Below are positions 6,070 through 13,781 of a stretch of DNA of 17,753 nucleotides, piece after piece (position 1 is the first letter of the stretch; each line of letters begins with the position of its first letter). The translations under genes were made by a program, and so were the position numbers. The notes beneath the pieces are model-generated. The model was not told the DNA's origin. It saw only the letters and a list, made by a program, of their open reading frames with translations, and did not search any database. Location of the stretch: the NCBI GenBank assembly GCA_003483885.1, contig DMXI01000355.1, forward strand, positions 1 to 17,753, given 5' to 3'. The DNA comes from Microscillaceae bacterium (lineage in GTDB: Bacteria; Bacteroidota; Bacteroidia; Cytophagales; Microscillaceae).

Positions 6070-8565
6070 ATGATGATTACCCACTACTCAGAAAATGCCG
6101 AACAGTTTTCTGCTCAAGAGATTGAACTACATAAAACCCACATTGAAAACCGAGACCTAAACGCCTGGCACGCCCTGATGGGCAATGTTTGCCAACACGC
6201 CCAAGATGCGGCTTATCGCGCTTTGGTAAAACCAATCGTGCGCCTATTGTTTGAAGCGGCCCGAGAAGACGAGGCCTTCCAAATATTGGCAGAAGATGAT
6301 TATCGCGTCATTTTTCCAAAAATTATGGATGCCTTGAGCCTATTTTCTGATGATGACCCTGAATTTTTAGCCGTTTCAGCCCATGTGCATCGCGATGCTC
6401 GTTTTGGCTTGCATGACTACACCAATGCTGCAAAACTCAGTGCTCGAGCCGCAGAACAAAATAACACCTTGGGGATGATGGTGTTGGCTTATCAATATTT
6501 TTATGGACAAGGAGTGACTCAAGATAAAGACAAAGCTTTCGATTTAGTAGATCAGGCCATACTCATTGATCCAATCCAAGGAAATGCCGTCAAAGCTTCA
6601 CTCTTTTTTCGGGCGCAAAACTACCCCGTGGCTGAAAATGTGATTCAATCTATCCAGGATTACGAGCAAAGTAAATATGCTGGCCTGATAGATACGATCA
6701 AGGCCGAACTGGCCCTTACCAAACAAGAGGGAGAATTGGCCTTGCAATGCCTCCAGCAAGCCACACAGTACAACCAATCGGGCTATCCGGATTATACTTT
6801 AGGGAGACTACTTTTGTACGGAGGTCCTAACATTACCCCTGATCCAGATCAAGGACTTATTCATCTGGAAAATGCCACTAAAAAAGGGGCCTCTTATGCG
6901 GAATTAATGTTGGGGTACTATTACTGCTATAATGCGCCCGAACTTGATTTGCAAAAAGGTTTTGAACATATCCGCCACGCCGCTACTTACAACGACACCC
7001 ACGCCAAGTTCGAACTGGCTCGTTTAATGCTGTATCAGGATGCGTTTGATGCTACCCAAAAAACCCAAGGTGTAGAAATACTTGAGCGCATCAAAGAAGA
7101 AAACCTGGATAGCTATATTCATTTGGGTTATTTGTATTTGAGTGGGCAGGTAGTACCTCATAAGGACCTGGAGCGTGGTCAACAATATTTATTAGAAGCT
7201 ATCAAGAAAGGACATGGCCCGGCAGCTACTTATTTGGCCAAAGAATATCAAAACGGTGTTTTCAACGAAGCCAATAACTTTGAGCCTCAATACGAGCAAG
7301 CCCTGCATTGGTACGAGGCCGGAAGCGAGCTTAAAGATACTGAAGCCGTTGAAATGGCGGGGCACTATTATCGAATGGGCTTAGGTGCCGAGAAAAACCC
7401 CGAAAAGGCTCTGGCATATATCCAACAAGGTGTAGAGGTGTTCAACTCTAGTTTTTCTAAAACTGAACTTGCACTGTGCTACGAAACGGGCTTTGGGATC
7501 GAACAGGATTACTCCAAAGCACTGGAATGGTATCTTAAGGCCTGTGAAGACAACTATCCATATGCTTGTTATCGGGCAGGGTTGTACTATCGCGACGGGG
7601 TGCACCACCCACAAAATACCCCTGACTTTGACAAGTCCTTTGCGGCTTTTAACAAAGCTGCCAATCTGGGAGACAGACTCGCCAAATATGAAGTAGCCAA
7701 AGCGTTTTTTTATGGCGAAGGTACCGAGAAAAACGTAGACAAAGCCTTGAATATGTACGCTCAAAACCTTGAAGACAAAGTACTGGATGCGGCTGTAGAC
7801 CTGGCACTTTATTACGAACAAGAAGGTAATAATCCTGAGCAAGCTTTTAGCTATATGAAAACGGCAGTTGATGAAGGCCAGATTCCATTCGCTTTTCTGA
7901 GGCTGGGGATTTATCATTATCAGGGCTTTGGTACTACTACCAATGTGGAAGAAGCGGCCAAGTATTTCAAAGTAGCCGGGGCCAATGGGCACGGAGATGC
8001 GTATTTGTTTTTGGGTAACATAGAACTTTGGCAAGAGGCTCCCGACAGTAAAGAAGAAAATGCTTTTGAATATTATGCCAAAGCTGCTGAAGCAGATCGC
8101 TATAACGAAGGGTTGGGCATTTGCTATAAATATGGCATTGGGGTAGATGAGGATGATACTAAAGCTTTTGAAGCGTTTACCAAAGGGGCTGCTGCCGGAT
8201 CTACTTCAGCCACCTATTATTTGGCTATGAGTTACCTCCAGGGCGAAGGGGTTACGAAAAATGAAGCAACTGCTTTTGAGCATTTCAAACAAATTGCCGA
8301 ACAGGATACCAAAGCAAAGTATCAGCTTTCGCGACTATATATGAACGGGAAAGGTACATCCCAAAACTTAGAATTGGGGATTCAATACCTGCATCAGGCT
8401 GCCGAAGAAATGTACCCTCAGGCGCAGTTCGAATTGGCCAATGCTTATTTAGTAGGCAATGGGGTAGAAGAAAATGATGACTTGGCGCTGGAATGGTATA
8501 CCAAAGCGGCCGAAGGAGGAAATGAAGAGGCATTACGAATTGTTAAGTCTAGCAAAAAAGTATAA
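6070..8565 (+). CDS. Large Sel1-like repeat protein (about 17 repeats)
   Basis: Soluble scaffold-type protein. After a non-repeat helical N-terminus (about 1-130) it consists almost wholly of Sel1-like repeats of 34-40 residues, running to the C-terminus. Good examples have the core A-x-x-L-x-x-x-Y-x-x-G-x-G-V-x-x-x-x-x-K-A-x-x-(W/Y)-(Y/F)-x-K-A-A. They include YFYGQGVTQDKDKAF (143-157) and the last units ending YTKAAEGG. No signal peptide or TM segment is present, so it is cytoplasmic. Sel1 repeats form TPR-like alpha-solenoids that bind proteins, often as adaptors in signalling or quality-control complexes. The stop is 9 bases before the HSP90-like gene, so the two are very probably co-transcribed and may act together, in the manner of a TPR co-chaperone. 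Two adjacent ATGs (6070, 6073) give almost the same product. Partner and pathway are unknown. Confidence 0.92.
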   Translation: MMITHYSENAEQFSAQEIELHKTHIENRDLNAWHALMGNVCQHAQDAAYRALVKPIVRLLFEAAREDEAFQILAEDDYRVIFPKIMDALSLFSDDDPEFLAVSAHVHRDARFGLHDYTNAAKLSARAAEQNNTLGMMVLAYQYFYGQGVTQDKDKAFDLVDQAILIDPIQGNAVKASLFFRAQNYPVAENVIQSIQDYEQSKYAGLIDTIKAELALTKQEGELALQCLQQATQYNQSGYPDYTLGRLLLYGGPNITPDPDQGLIHLENATKKGASYAELMLGYYYCYNAPELDLQKGFEHIRHAATYNDTHAKFELARLMLYQDAFDATQKTQGVEILERIKEENLDSYIHLGYLYLSGQVVPHKDLERGQQYLLEAIKKGHGPAATYLAKEYQNGVFNEANNFEPQYEQALHWYEAGSELKDTEAVEMAGHYYRMGLGAEKNPEKALAYIQQGVEVFNSSFSKTELALCYETGFGIEQDYSKALEWYLKACEDNYPYACYRAGLYYRDGVHHPQNTPDFDKSFAAFNKAANLGDRLAKYEVAKAFFYGEGTEKNVDKALNMYAQNLEDKVLDAAVDLALYYEQEGNNPEQAFSYMKTAVDEGQIPFAFLRLGIYHYQGFGTTTNVEEAAKYFKVAGANGHGDAYLFLGNIELWQEAPDSKEENAFEYYAKAAEADRYNEGLGICYKYGIGVDEDDTKAFEAFTKGAAAGSTSATYYLAMSYLQGEGVTKNEATAFEHFKQIAEQDTKAKYQLSRLYMNGKGTSQNLELGIQYLHQAAEEMYPQAQFELANAYLVGNGVEENDDLALEWYTKAAEGGNEEALRIVKSSKKV

Positions 8566-8574
8566 AATACTCGA

Positions 8575-10332
8575 ATGGGAAACAAAACTTTTAAGGTAAA
8601 TCTGGGAGGAATTATAGATTTATTATCCGATCATATTTACACCACCCCCAAAATTTTTATTAGAGAATTATTACAAAACGCCGTGGATGCCATTCAAGCT
8701 AAGCGGCTATATGATGAACACTTCGAGGGGCGCATAGAGGTGCAGCTCCTCAATGAGGCTACTTCACAAATTGTAGTTACTGATAATGGTATTGGTCTCA
8801 CCAAAGAAGAAATTCACCGCTTTTTGGCAGTGATTGGCCAAAGTTCAAAAAGAGACCATCATTTTGAGAATGATTTTATTGGCCGCTTTGGCATCGGACT
8901 ATTATCTGGCTTTGTGGTCAGTGAACAAATCACGGTAAAAACCAAATCACAGGCCGATGACAAGGGCTATCTTTGGATTGCTCAATCCGATGGTACTTAT
9001 TCATTGGAAGAAGCTACCGAAAATTTGCCCTTGGGAACCTCCGTTATGCTCACGGCTAAGTCAGGCATGGGTTATTATTTTCAGGAAGAAACGATCCAGG
9101 AACTCCTCTCTTACTATGGCGAGGCACTTCCTTATCCTATTCGCTTCCAAACTGCCAGTCAACAATACCACATCAATCCAGAAACTCCGGTGTGGTTAAG
9201 AGACAATGCCGCTCGTCAGGCATTGCTGGCATATGGTAAAGAACACTTTAAACAAGATTTTTTGGATGCTTTTCCGATCGATATTGAAGCTTTAGGGGTC
9301 AAGGGAACGGGGTTTATATCTTCCCAAAAGCTACACCTAAACTCTAGCAATGAAAGTAAAGTTTTTGTAAAAAAAATGCTGCTTTCTGACAAGGTAGAAA
9401 ACTTATTGCCCAAGTGGGGATTCTTCATCTATACCATCCTCAACATTGATCAATTGACGCCTACCGCTTCCCGCGAAAGTTTGGTACAAGATGCATCTTA
9501 TAAAATCTGTAAGGAATTATTAGCTGAAGCTTTCAAAGATTATCTCAAAACTACTTCTGAGGAAAACGCATCACTGTTTGGCAAAATACTCAATGCTCAT
9601 TACCAATCTATCAAGATGCTCGCCAACGAAGACGATACTTTGCTGGAGCTATTCCTGGATTACTTGGTATTTGAGACCAACAAGGGCCGCAAGGATGTTC
9701 GCTGGATCAAGCAAAACATTGATCAAATCTACTTTACCTCTTCGCTAGAGGATTTTAAACAAATCAGGCGTATTGCGAACTCAAAAGATATATTCATCAT
9801 CAATGCTGCCTATAGTTTTGAGGAAGCACTCATTCAAAGCATTATCAAAAAATACCCAAAGCTCAATATTCAGCCTATATCACCTTTTGATGTGCTGAAA
9901 GAGTTTGAAAGTGCCTCTCCTGAAGAAATGGTGGGTTACCAAGAGTTTATTGATAAAGCTAACTTGGTAATGAAGGATTATTTTTGTGATATTTCGTTGA
10001 AAAAATTCCTTCCAGCAGATACTCCGGTATTATTGGTTTGCGACGAGCAAAGCATTAAAAATCATCAAACGCATAAGTTATCGGGTGACCAAAACAATCC
10101 TTTTGCTTCTTTTATGAAGACTGCCGAAGATGCCAGCAAACCTAGCCTATGCTTTAATTTAAACAACCCGATGGTGCATCAGCTGCTGGAGTCTCACGAA
10201 AAAGATTCTTTTCCAGCGTTGATCAAGTTGTTATACGTGCAATCTTTGTTTTTAGGACAGTTTCCGGTAGGCAAGGGAGATATAGAAATACTTAATTTAT
10301 CATTGATAGACATCACTAATCATACTTCATAA
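8575..10332 (+). CDS. HSP90-family (HtpG-like) ATPase chaperone
   Basis: Predicted dimeric ATP-dependent chaperone. The N-terminal GHKL ATPase fold shows IFIRELLQNAVDAI (27-40, with catalytic E31 and Mg-binding N35), TDNGIGL (69-75, ADP-contact D70) and GRFGIGLLSGF (103-113, lid glycines). The middle domain keeps the HSP90 arginine segment TPTASRESLVQD (295-306, R300), equivalent to the SRE motif of HtpG. The C-terminal third retains an HtpG-like dimerisation pattern with FNLNNPMVHQLL near 525-535 followed by a helical stretch. It is 585 residues, slightly shorter than HtpG (about 620-630), and lacks a eukaryotic MEEVD tail, ending NHTS. The sequence is clearly divergent from housekeeping HtpG, so I give no htpG symbol. 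It sits 9 bases after a Sel1 gene and 15 bases before a helical-repeat-like gene, an unusual operon that suggests dedicated clients or co-chaperones. Confidence 0.93.
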   Translation: MGNKTFKVNLGGIIDLLSDHIYTTPKIFIRELLQNAVDAIQAKRLYDEHFEGRIEVQLLNEATSQIVVTDNGIGLTKEEIHRFLAVIGQSSKRDHHFENDFIGRFGIGLLSGFVVSEQITVKTKSQADDKGYLWIAQSDGTYSLEEATENLPLGTSVMLTAKSGMGYYFQEETIQELLSYYGEALPYPIRFQTASQQYHINPETPVWLRDNAARQALLAYGKEHFKQDFLDAFPIDIEALGVKGTGFISSQKLHLNSSNESKVFVKKMLLSDKVENLLPKWGFFIYTILNIDQLTPTASRESLVQDASYKICKELLAEAFKDYLKTTSEENASLFGKILNAHYQSIKMLANEDDTLLELFLDYLVFETNKGRKDVRWIKQNIDQIYFTSSLEDFKQIRRIANSKDIFIINAAYSFEEALIQSIIKKYPKLNIQPISPFDVLKEFESASPEEMVGYQEFIDKANLVMKDYFCDISLKKFLPADTPVLLVCDEQSIKNHQTHKLSGDQNNPFASFMKTAEDASKPSLCFNLNNPMVHQLLESHEKDSFPALIKLLYVQSLFLGQFPVGKGDIEILNLSLIDITNHTS

Positions 10333-10347
10333 ACTAACTAATCGATT

Positions 10348-11415
10348 ATGTACGGTTTACAGATTCAAAAACTAATCGTTAAAAAAGACTTACTTGACAA
10401 CCCTATTGATAAAATCAAACTACTACAGCAAGCCATTGGCCTGGCCGATACCCATCAGGATGTAGAGTGGGCGATTAACCTTCGTTTAGAGTTAATGGAA
10501 GAAGAATTGGATACAGTTCAGAGTCACCGTTCACTAGAAGCGTTGAGTTGGATTGTGGGTGCTTATGAGCAAGATAGTTCGGTGGTAGACGAAACTAGTT
10601 TTCTTTGGCAATACAAGTGGGTTCTGGATCGGGTGATTACCAATCCCAATATTTCGGCCACGCAAAGAGATGCCATTGTAACCGATTTCTCTATGCGTTT
10701 TCAGCGAAACAATTACTCGCTAAGACCATTATATGAAAACTACTTTGGTTTTTACGATTACTTTGGTATCCAGGAAAAGGCGCAGGAATACCGGGATTTG
10801 AGAAACCAAGCTGGAAATGACGAGATGACCGATTGCCCCGCTTGTGAATTGGATACCTCAGTGGAATATTTTATCAATTTTGAGAATATCGAAAAAGCCA
10901 AGGCCGAGGCTCAGGACATTTTGAATGGTAAACTCAGTTGCAATCGTATTCCCATCCGCACCTTGGCTCGCCTTACGATGGCTCTTGCCAAAGAAAATAA
11001 ATTAGAAGAGGCCAAGGTATTTTTTGATGAAGGAATGAAAAACCTCGAAGCCAAGGGCTTTCGGGAAAGTGATTTTAAACATACTTTAGAGTTTGCCTAT
11101 TACCTCAGTAAAACCGACAATGCCGAAGCTTGGAAATTGCTGGAACCTCATTACCCTAAACAGCAACCAGATGATTTTATGCGCTACCGTTTGGCGATCA
11201 CCATGCTTGGTATTCTAAAAAATACCTCATTATCGCAAATAAAGGCGCAGTTTCCAGACTGGGTCAGTTTTTACCAAAGTACCCACGAATATGATAAAAC
11301 AACTCTAGAAAAAGCCTATTATGAAGAAGCTAAAGCCATTGGCGAAAAACTAGCGGCCCGCGAAAATCTCCCGGCCATTGCCACACATTTAGCCCATACG
11401 CTGGCCACTCTATAA
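10348..11415 (+). CDS. Helical-repeat-like protein with CxxC motif, paralog A
   Basis: Not a family I recognise by name. The 355 residues are soluble and almost all helical, with TPR-like spacing (for example LARLTMALAKENKLEEAKVFFDEGM at about 206-230), so an alpha-solenoid is likely. A CPAC motif (C163, C166) and a lone C198 sit in the middle. In paralog B the equivalent region has two full CxxC pairs, so a zinc-binding knuckle may be degenerate here. By eye it is about 60% identical to the next gene over its full length. It starts 15 bases after the HSP90-like stop, placing it in the same transcript; a role as HSP90 partner is inferred from position only. The ATG at 10348 aligns with the internal ATG of the paralog, which supports both starts. 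Confidence 0.8.
   Translation: MYGLQIQKLIVKKDLLDNPIDKIKLLQQAIGLADTHQDVEWAINLRLELMEEELDTVQSHRSLEALSWIVGAYEQDSSVVDETSFLWQYKWVLDRVITNPNISATQRDAIVTDFSMRFQRNNYSLRPLYENYFGFYDYFGIQEKAQEYRDLRNQAGNDEMTDCPACELDTSVEYFINFENIEKAKAEAQDILNGKLSCNRIPIRTLARLTMALAKENKLEEAKVFFDEGMKNLEAKGFRESDFKHTLEFAYYLSKTDNAEAWKLLEPHYPKQQPDDFMRYRLAITMLGILKNTSLSQIKAQFPDWVSFYQSTHEYDKTTLEKAYYEEAKAIGEKLAARENLPAIATHLAHTLATL
10382..10437 (+). repeat. 56-base exact direct repeat, copy 1 (inside paralog A)
   Basis: Identical base for base to 11599-11654 and encodes KDLLDNPIDKIKLLQQAI in both genes. Identity extends through synonymous positions, whereas flanking codons have diverged. Confidence 0.95.
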
Positions 11416-11441
11416 ACCTCGTTCATCGGTATTAACGGGTA

Positions 11442-11510
11442 TTTTGGGCGGCATAATGCCGCCCAAAAGCCTCCTTTGCACGGGCTGTTTTCATTGACGA
11501 AAATAGCCCG
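11442..11510 (+). terminator. Two consecutive strong stem-loops between the paralogs
   Basis: The first is TTTTGGGCGGCAT (11442-11454) with its exact reverse complement at 11456-11468, a nearly loopless 13-bp palindrome. The second is CGGGCTGTTTTC (11481-11492) paired with 11499-11510 over 12 bp with one G-U and a 6-base loop. The first begins 26 bases after the paralog A stop. Neither has a following U-run, so partial termination, RNA processing or transcript protection within the operon are all possible. Confidence 0.6.
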
Positions 11511-11564
11511 AATGGCTGACCTATGCCTTTTCTAATCAATCATTTACCATTAAAAACCTTGACA

Positions 11565-12638
11565 ATGTATAGTTTACAAATACAAAAACTGATCGTTCAA
11601 AAAGACTTACTTGACAACCCTATTGATAAAATCAAACTACTACAGCAAGCCATTCAAATTGCCGATGCCCATCAGGATGTCGAGTGGGCCGTTGAGCTTC
11701 GTTTGGAACTTATCGACCAGGAAATAAGCACCGTTCAACGACATTTTTCATTAGAAGCCCTCAGTTGGATTATTGGAATATACGAACAAGACAATGCCCT
11801 TATAGACGAAAATGATTTCTTGTGGCTATACATATGGGTGTTGCATATTATTATGCATGACCCTGACATATCAGCTTCTCAGCGAGATACTATTGTAGCT
11901 GATTTCTCTAAACGTTTTCAGCGTAATGGGTATTCGCTGCAACGCTTACACGAAGAATATTTTTTATTGTACAATTACTTTGGGATTCAGGACAAAGCCC
12001 AAGATTATCAAAACTTGATCAGGCAAGCCCCTGCTGACGATATGGCCCGATGTACTGGCTGTAGCCAAAATATGCAGGTAGAATATTGTCTCAACTTTGG
12101 AGATGTGGAGAAAGCCAAAGTGGAGGCACATGAAATTTTGAACCGGAAATTGGTTTGCGATGATTGCGATTTACCTGATCGCACCCTGGCTCGTCTGAGT
12201 ACGGCGCTCACCAAACAAAATAAATTGGCTGAAGCCAAGTCTTTTTTTGAGCAAGGAATGCAGGAATTAGCTCGGAAAAACTTCCCAGAAGATGCCTTTG
12301 AATGGGCTATAGAGTTTGCCTATTACCTCAGTAAGACAAACAATGCCCAAGCCTGGGAATTTATTGAAACCCATTACCCCAAATACGAACCTCATCGTTT
12401 TTTGCGGTATCAGATGGCAATCATGATGTTGGGAATTTTAAAAAACACTCCTTCCGAAAAAATCAAGGTTCAATTTCCAGACTGGGTTCCTTTTTTTCAA
12501 AATACGGCAGTGTATGATAAAGCTGCACTGGAAACGGCCTATTACCAAGAAGCCAAAGCCATTGGACAAAAGATGGCTACCCGAGAGGGTTTGCCTGCTA
12601 TTGCGGCTCATTTGGATCAACAAATTGCCGCTTTTTAG
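11565..12638 (+). CDS. Helical-repeat-like protein with paired CxxC motifs, paralog B
   Basis: Tandem duplicate of the previous gene, 357 residues from this start. An upstream ATG at 11523 would add 14 residues with no counterpart in paralog A. The internal ATG gives MYSLQIQKLIV, aligned with MYGLQIQKLIV, so 11565 is preferred. Content is helical and TPR-like, without signal peptide or TM. The central region carries CTGC (C163, C166) and CDDC (C198, C201) about 32 residues apart, plus C175; this is a plausible four-cysteine zinc site, more complete than in paralog A. N- and C-terminal thirds are best conserved between the copies, including LEALSWI, YYLSKT and QFPDWV. Function is unknown; position suggests work with the HSP90-like and Sel1 proteins. 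Twin hairpins upstream could reduce or retime its expression. Confidence 0.82.
   Translation: MYSLQIQKLIVQKDLLDNPIDKIKLLQQAIQIADAHQDVEWAVELRLELIDQEISTVQRHFSLEALSWIIGIYEQDNALIDENDFLWLYIWVLHIIMHDPDISASQRDTIVADFSKRFQRNGYSLQRLHEEYFLLYNYFGIQDKAQDYQNLIRQAPADDMARCTGCSQNMQVEYCLNFGDVEKAKVEAHEILNRKLVCDDCDLPDRTLARLSTALTKQNKLAEAKSFFEQGMQELARKNFPEDAFEWAIEFAYYLSKTNNAQAWEFIETHYPKYEPHRFLRYQMAIMMLGILKNTPSEKIKVQFPDWVPFFQNTAVYDKAALETAYYQEAKAIGQKMATREGLPAIAAHLDQQIAAF
11599..11654 (+). repeat. 56-base exact direct repeat, copy 2 (inside paralog B)
   Basis: Exact match to 10382-10437, 1217 bases upstream and in the same reading frame of the paralogous gene. It is consistent with recent gene conversion or a very young local patch. 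Confidence 0.95.
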
Positions 12639-12683
12639 AGGCGTAACTAATGGGTTTATCAATTTTCAATATTTACCAAAACT

Positions 12684-12905
12684 ATGTTGCATAGAATCGC
12701 CTACAGGCTCAGTTATACGACTCTGTCCTTTATAACCTGGGGCCTCATTATGTTATTTCTTCCAGAGTGGCAAACCTTGGGGGTTTACGCCATTGTCGGA
12801 GGCATTGTGGCTTACTTATTTTTTCGCTGGGTGTATTACAAAACCACTCCTAAACAAAGCTATGAAGTTGATGAAAATGGCCATGCAAAACCAAACTATC
12901 GCTAA
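12684..12905 (+). CDS. Small two-TM membrane protein
   Basis: A 73-residue protein of no family I recognise. A short basic N-terminus (MLHRIAYRLS) precedes one hydrophobic helix (about 11-27) and, after PEWQT, a second (about 32-52), then a polar C-terminal tail ending in KPNYR. A helical hairpin in the inner membrane with both ends in the cytoplasm fits the positive residues. It lies 45 bases after paralog B and 18 bases before the next membrane-anchored gene, so it probably belongs to the same transcript. It could tether or regulate the adjacent proteins. Coding status rests on ORF shape, hydrophobicity and spacing. Confidence 0.72.
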   Translation: MLHRIAYRLSYTTLSFITWGLIMLFLPEWQTLGVYAIVGGIVAYLFFRWVYYKTTPKQSYEVDENGHAKPNYR

Positions 12906-12923
12906 TTTTTAACTATTATACCA

Positions 12924-13667
12924 ATGCCAATACCATTTATTATTATAGGAATTATCATCGTAGCTTACCTTGGCTACATGAAGTTTTATTATCCAAAATT
13001 TAAGCAAAAGTATGAGGAAAACGAGCAACAAGTAGCTCAAGAATGGAAGCGAGGAAAAGAAAAGATCATCTCGGAATATTTTTCCAATCCAGACAAGTTT
13101 GGCCTCATTGCCGAAGCAACAAAAGGAGCCAACATCATTGGGATGATATCAGGCAAGATTTCTACAGATTTCAAGTCCAAATTACTTTCAGGGTTAAAAG
13201 ATGCCTTTACTTTTACCAGCAAAGTAGATATGGCTCATTATTATCTGGTAGCCACCGATCAAGGTTTGCATTATATGGGTTTTGATGGGGATAAATGTTT
13301 TATCAATGAAGTTTTTGATTACGATCAAATATCTCACTCAGAAACTTTGACGGATACATTAACCTTTGATTATAAAGAGGAAAAATTAAAATTTGCCGTT
13401 GACAATGATTCCCCCATTGCAATTGATGGCTATCCTCGTTTTCAGGTACATGAACGCTTGCGTACTCCTACGGCTAATGATCGTAATTTGAACTATTTTG
13501 TGAGGGAATATTTTGCCTTTGAGCCTACCCATAATGCTGCATTTAGCCAGGGGAAAGGCTTAGGTTTGAATACTGATATGATGAAGGTATCGCCTGAGAA
13601 AACCAGGGATTTTAAAGTAAGGGAATATCTTGTGCAACAGTTTAAACAAAAAATGAAGATTGCATGA
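12924..13667 (+). CDS. Single-TM anchored protein of unknown function
   Basis: A 247-residue protein with one N-terminal TM helix (about 3-18, FIIIGIIIVAYLGY). An amphipathic, charged helix follows (about 22-55), then a helix-rich part with GANIIGMISGKIS (68-80) and a beta-rich C-terminal half with aromatic strands (YYLVATDQGLHYMGFDG, LTFDYKEEKLKFAVD). No catalytic motif is evident. The beta half might be a small PH-like or lipocalin-like sandwich, but that is speculation. The lack of a cleavage site and the short N-terminus suggest a signal anchor; which side the bulk faces is unclear. It is the last closely spaced gene of the Sel1-HSP90 run, 18 bases after the two-TM gene. Confidence 0.75.
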   Translation: MPIPFIIIGIIIVAYLGYMKFYYPKFKQKYEENEQQVAQEWKRGKEKIISEYFSNPDKFGLIAEATKGANIIGMISGKISTDFKSKLLSGLKDAFTFTSKVDMAHYYLVATDQGLHYMGFDGDKCFINEVFDYDQISHSETLTDTLTFDYKEEKLKFAVDNDSPIAIDGYPRFQVHERLRTPTANDRNLNYFVREYFAFEPTHNAAFSQGKGLGLNTDMMKVSPEKTRDFKVREYLVQQFKQKMKIA

Positions 13668-13681
13668 CTCCCATCACAGTA

Positions 13682-13724
13682 ACAGGTTGAAACTTAGACA
13701 CTATATGGCTGGTTTTCAACCTGT
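13682..13724 (+). terminator. Stem-loop after the Sel1-HSP90 gene run
   Basis: ACAGGTTGAAA (13682-13692) has an exact reverse complement at 13714-13724 with a 21-base loop, starting 15 bases after the preceding stop. There is no U-run, so it is a candidate operon end or processing signal rather than a textbook terminator. Confidence 0.45.
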
Positions 13725-13781
13725 ATGTTCATTATCGCCATTAGAATAAGGTGACTTGATGACCAATAAACCCGATAAAAA

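Noticed and set aside
7381..8034. 217-codon antisense frame within the Sel1 gene
   Set aside because: Long antisense openness follows from the repeat codon pattern of Sel1; the product shows no coherent domain or initiation context.
11523..11564. Upstream ATG extension of paralog B
   Set aside because: The extra 14 residues have no equivalent in paralog A, whose start aligns with the internal ATG.
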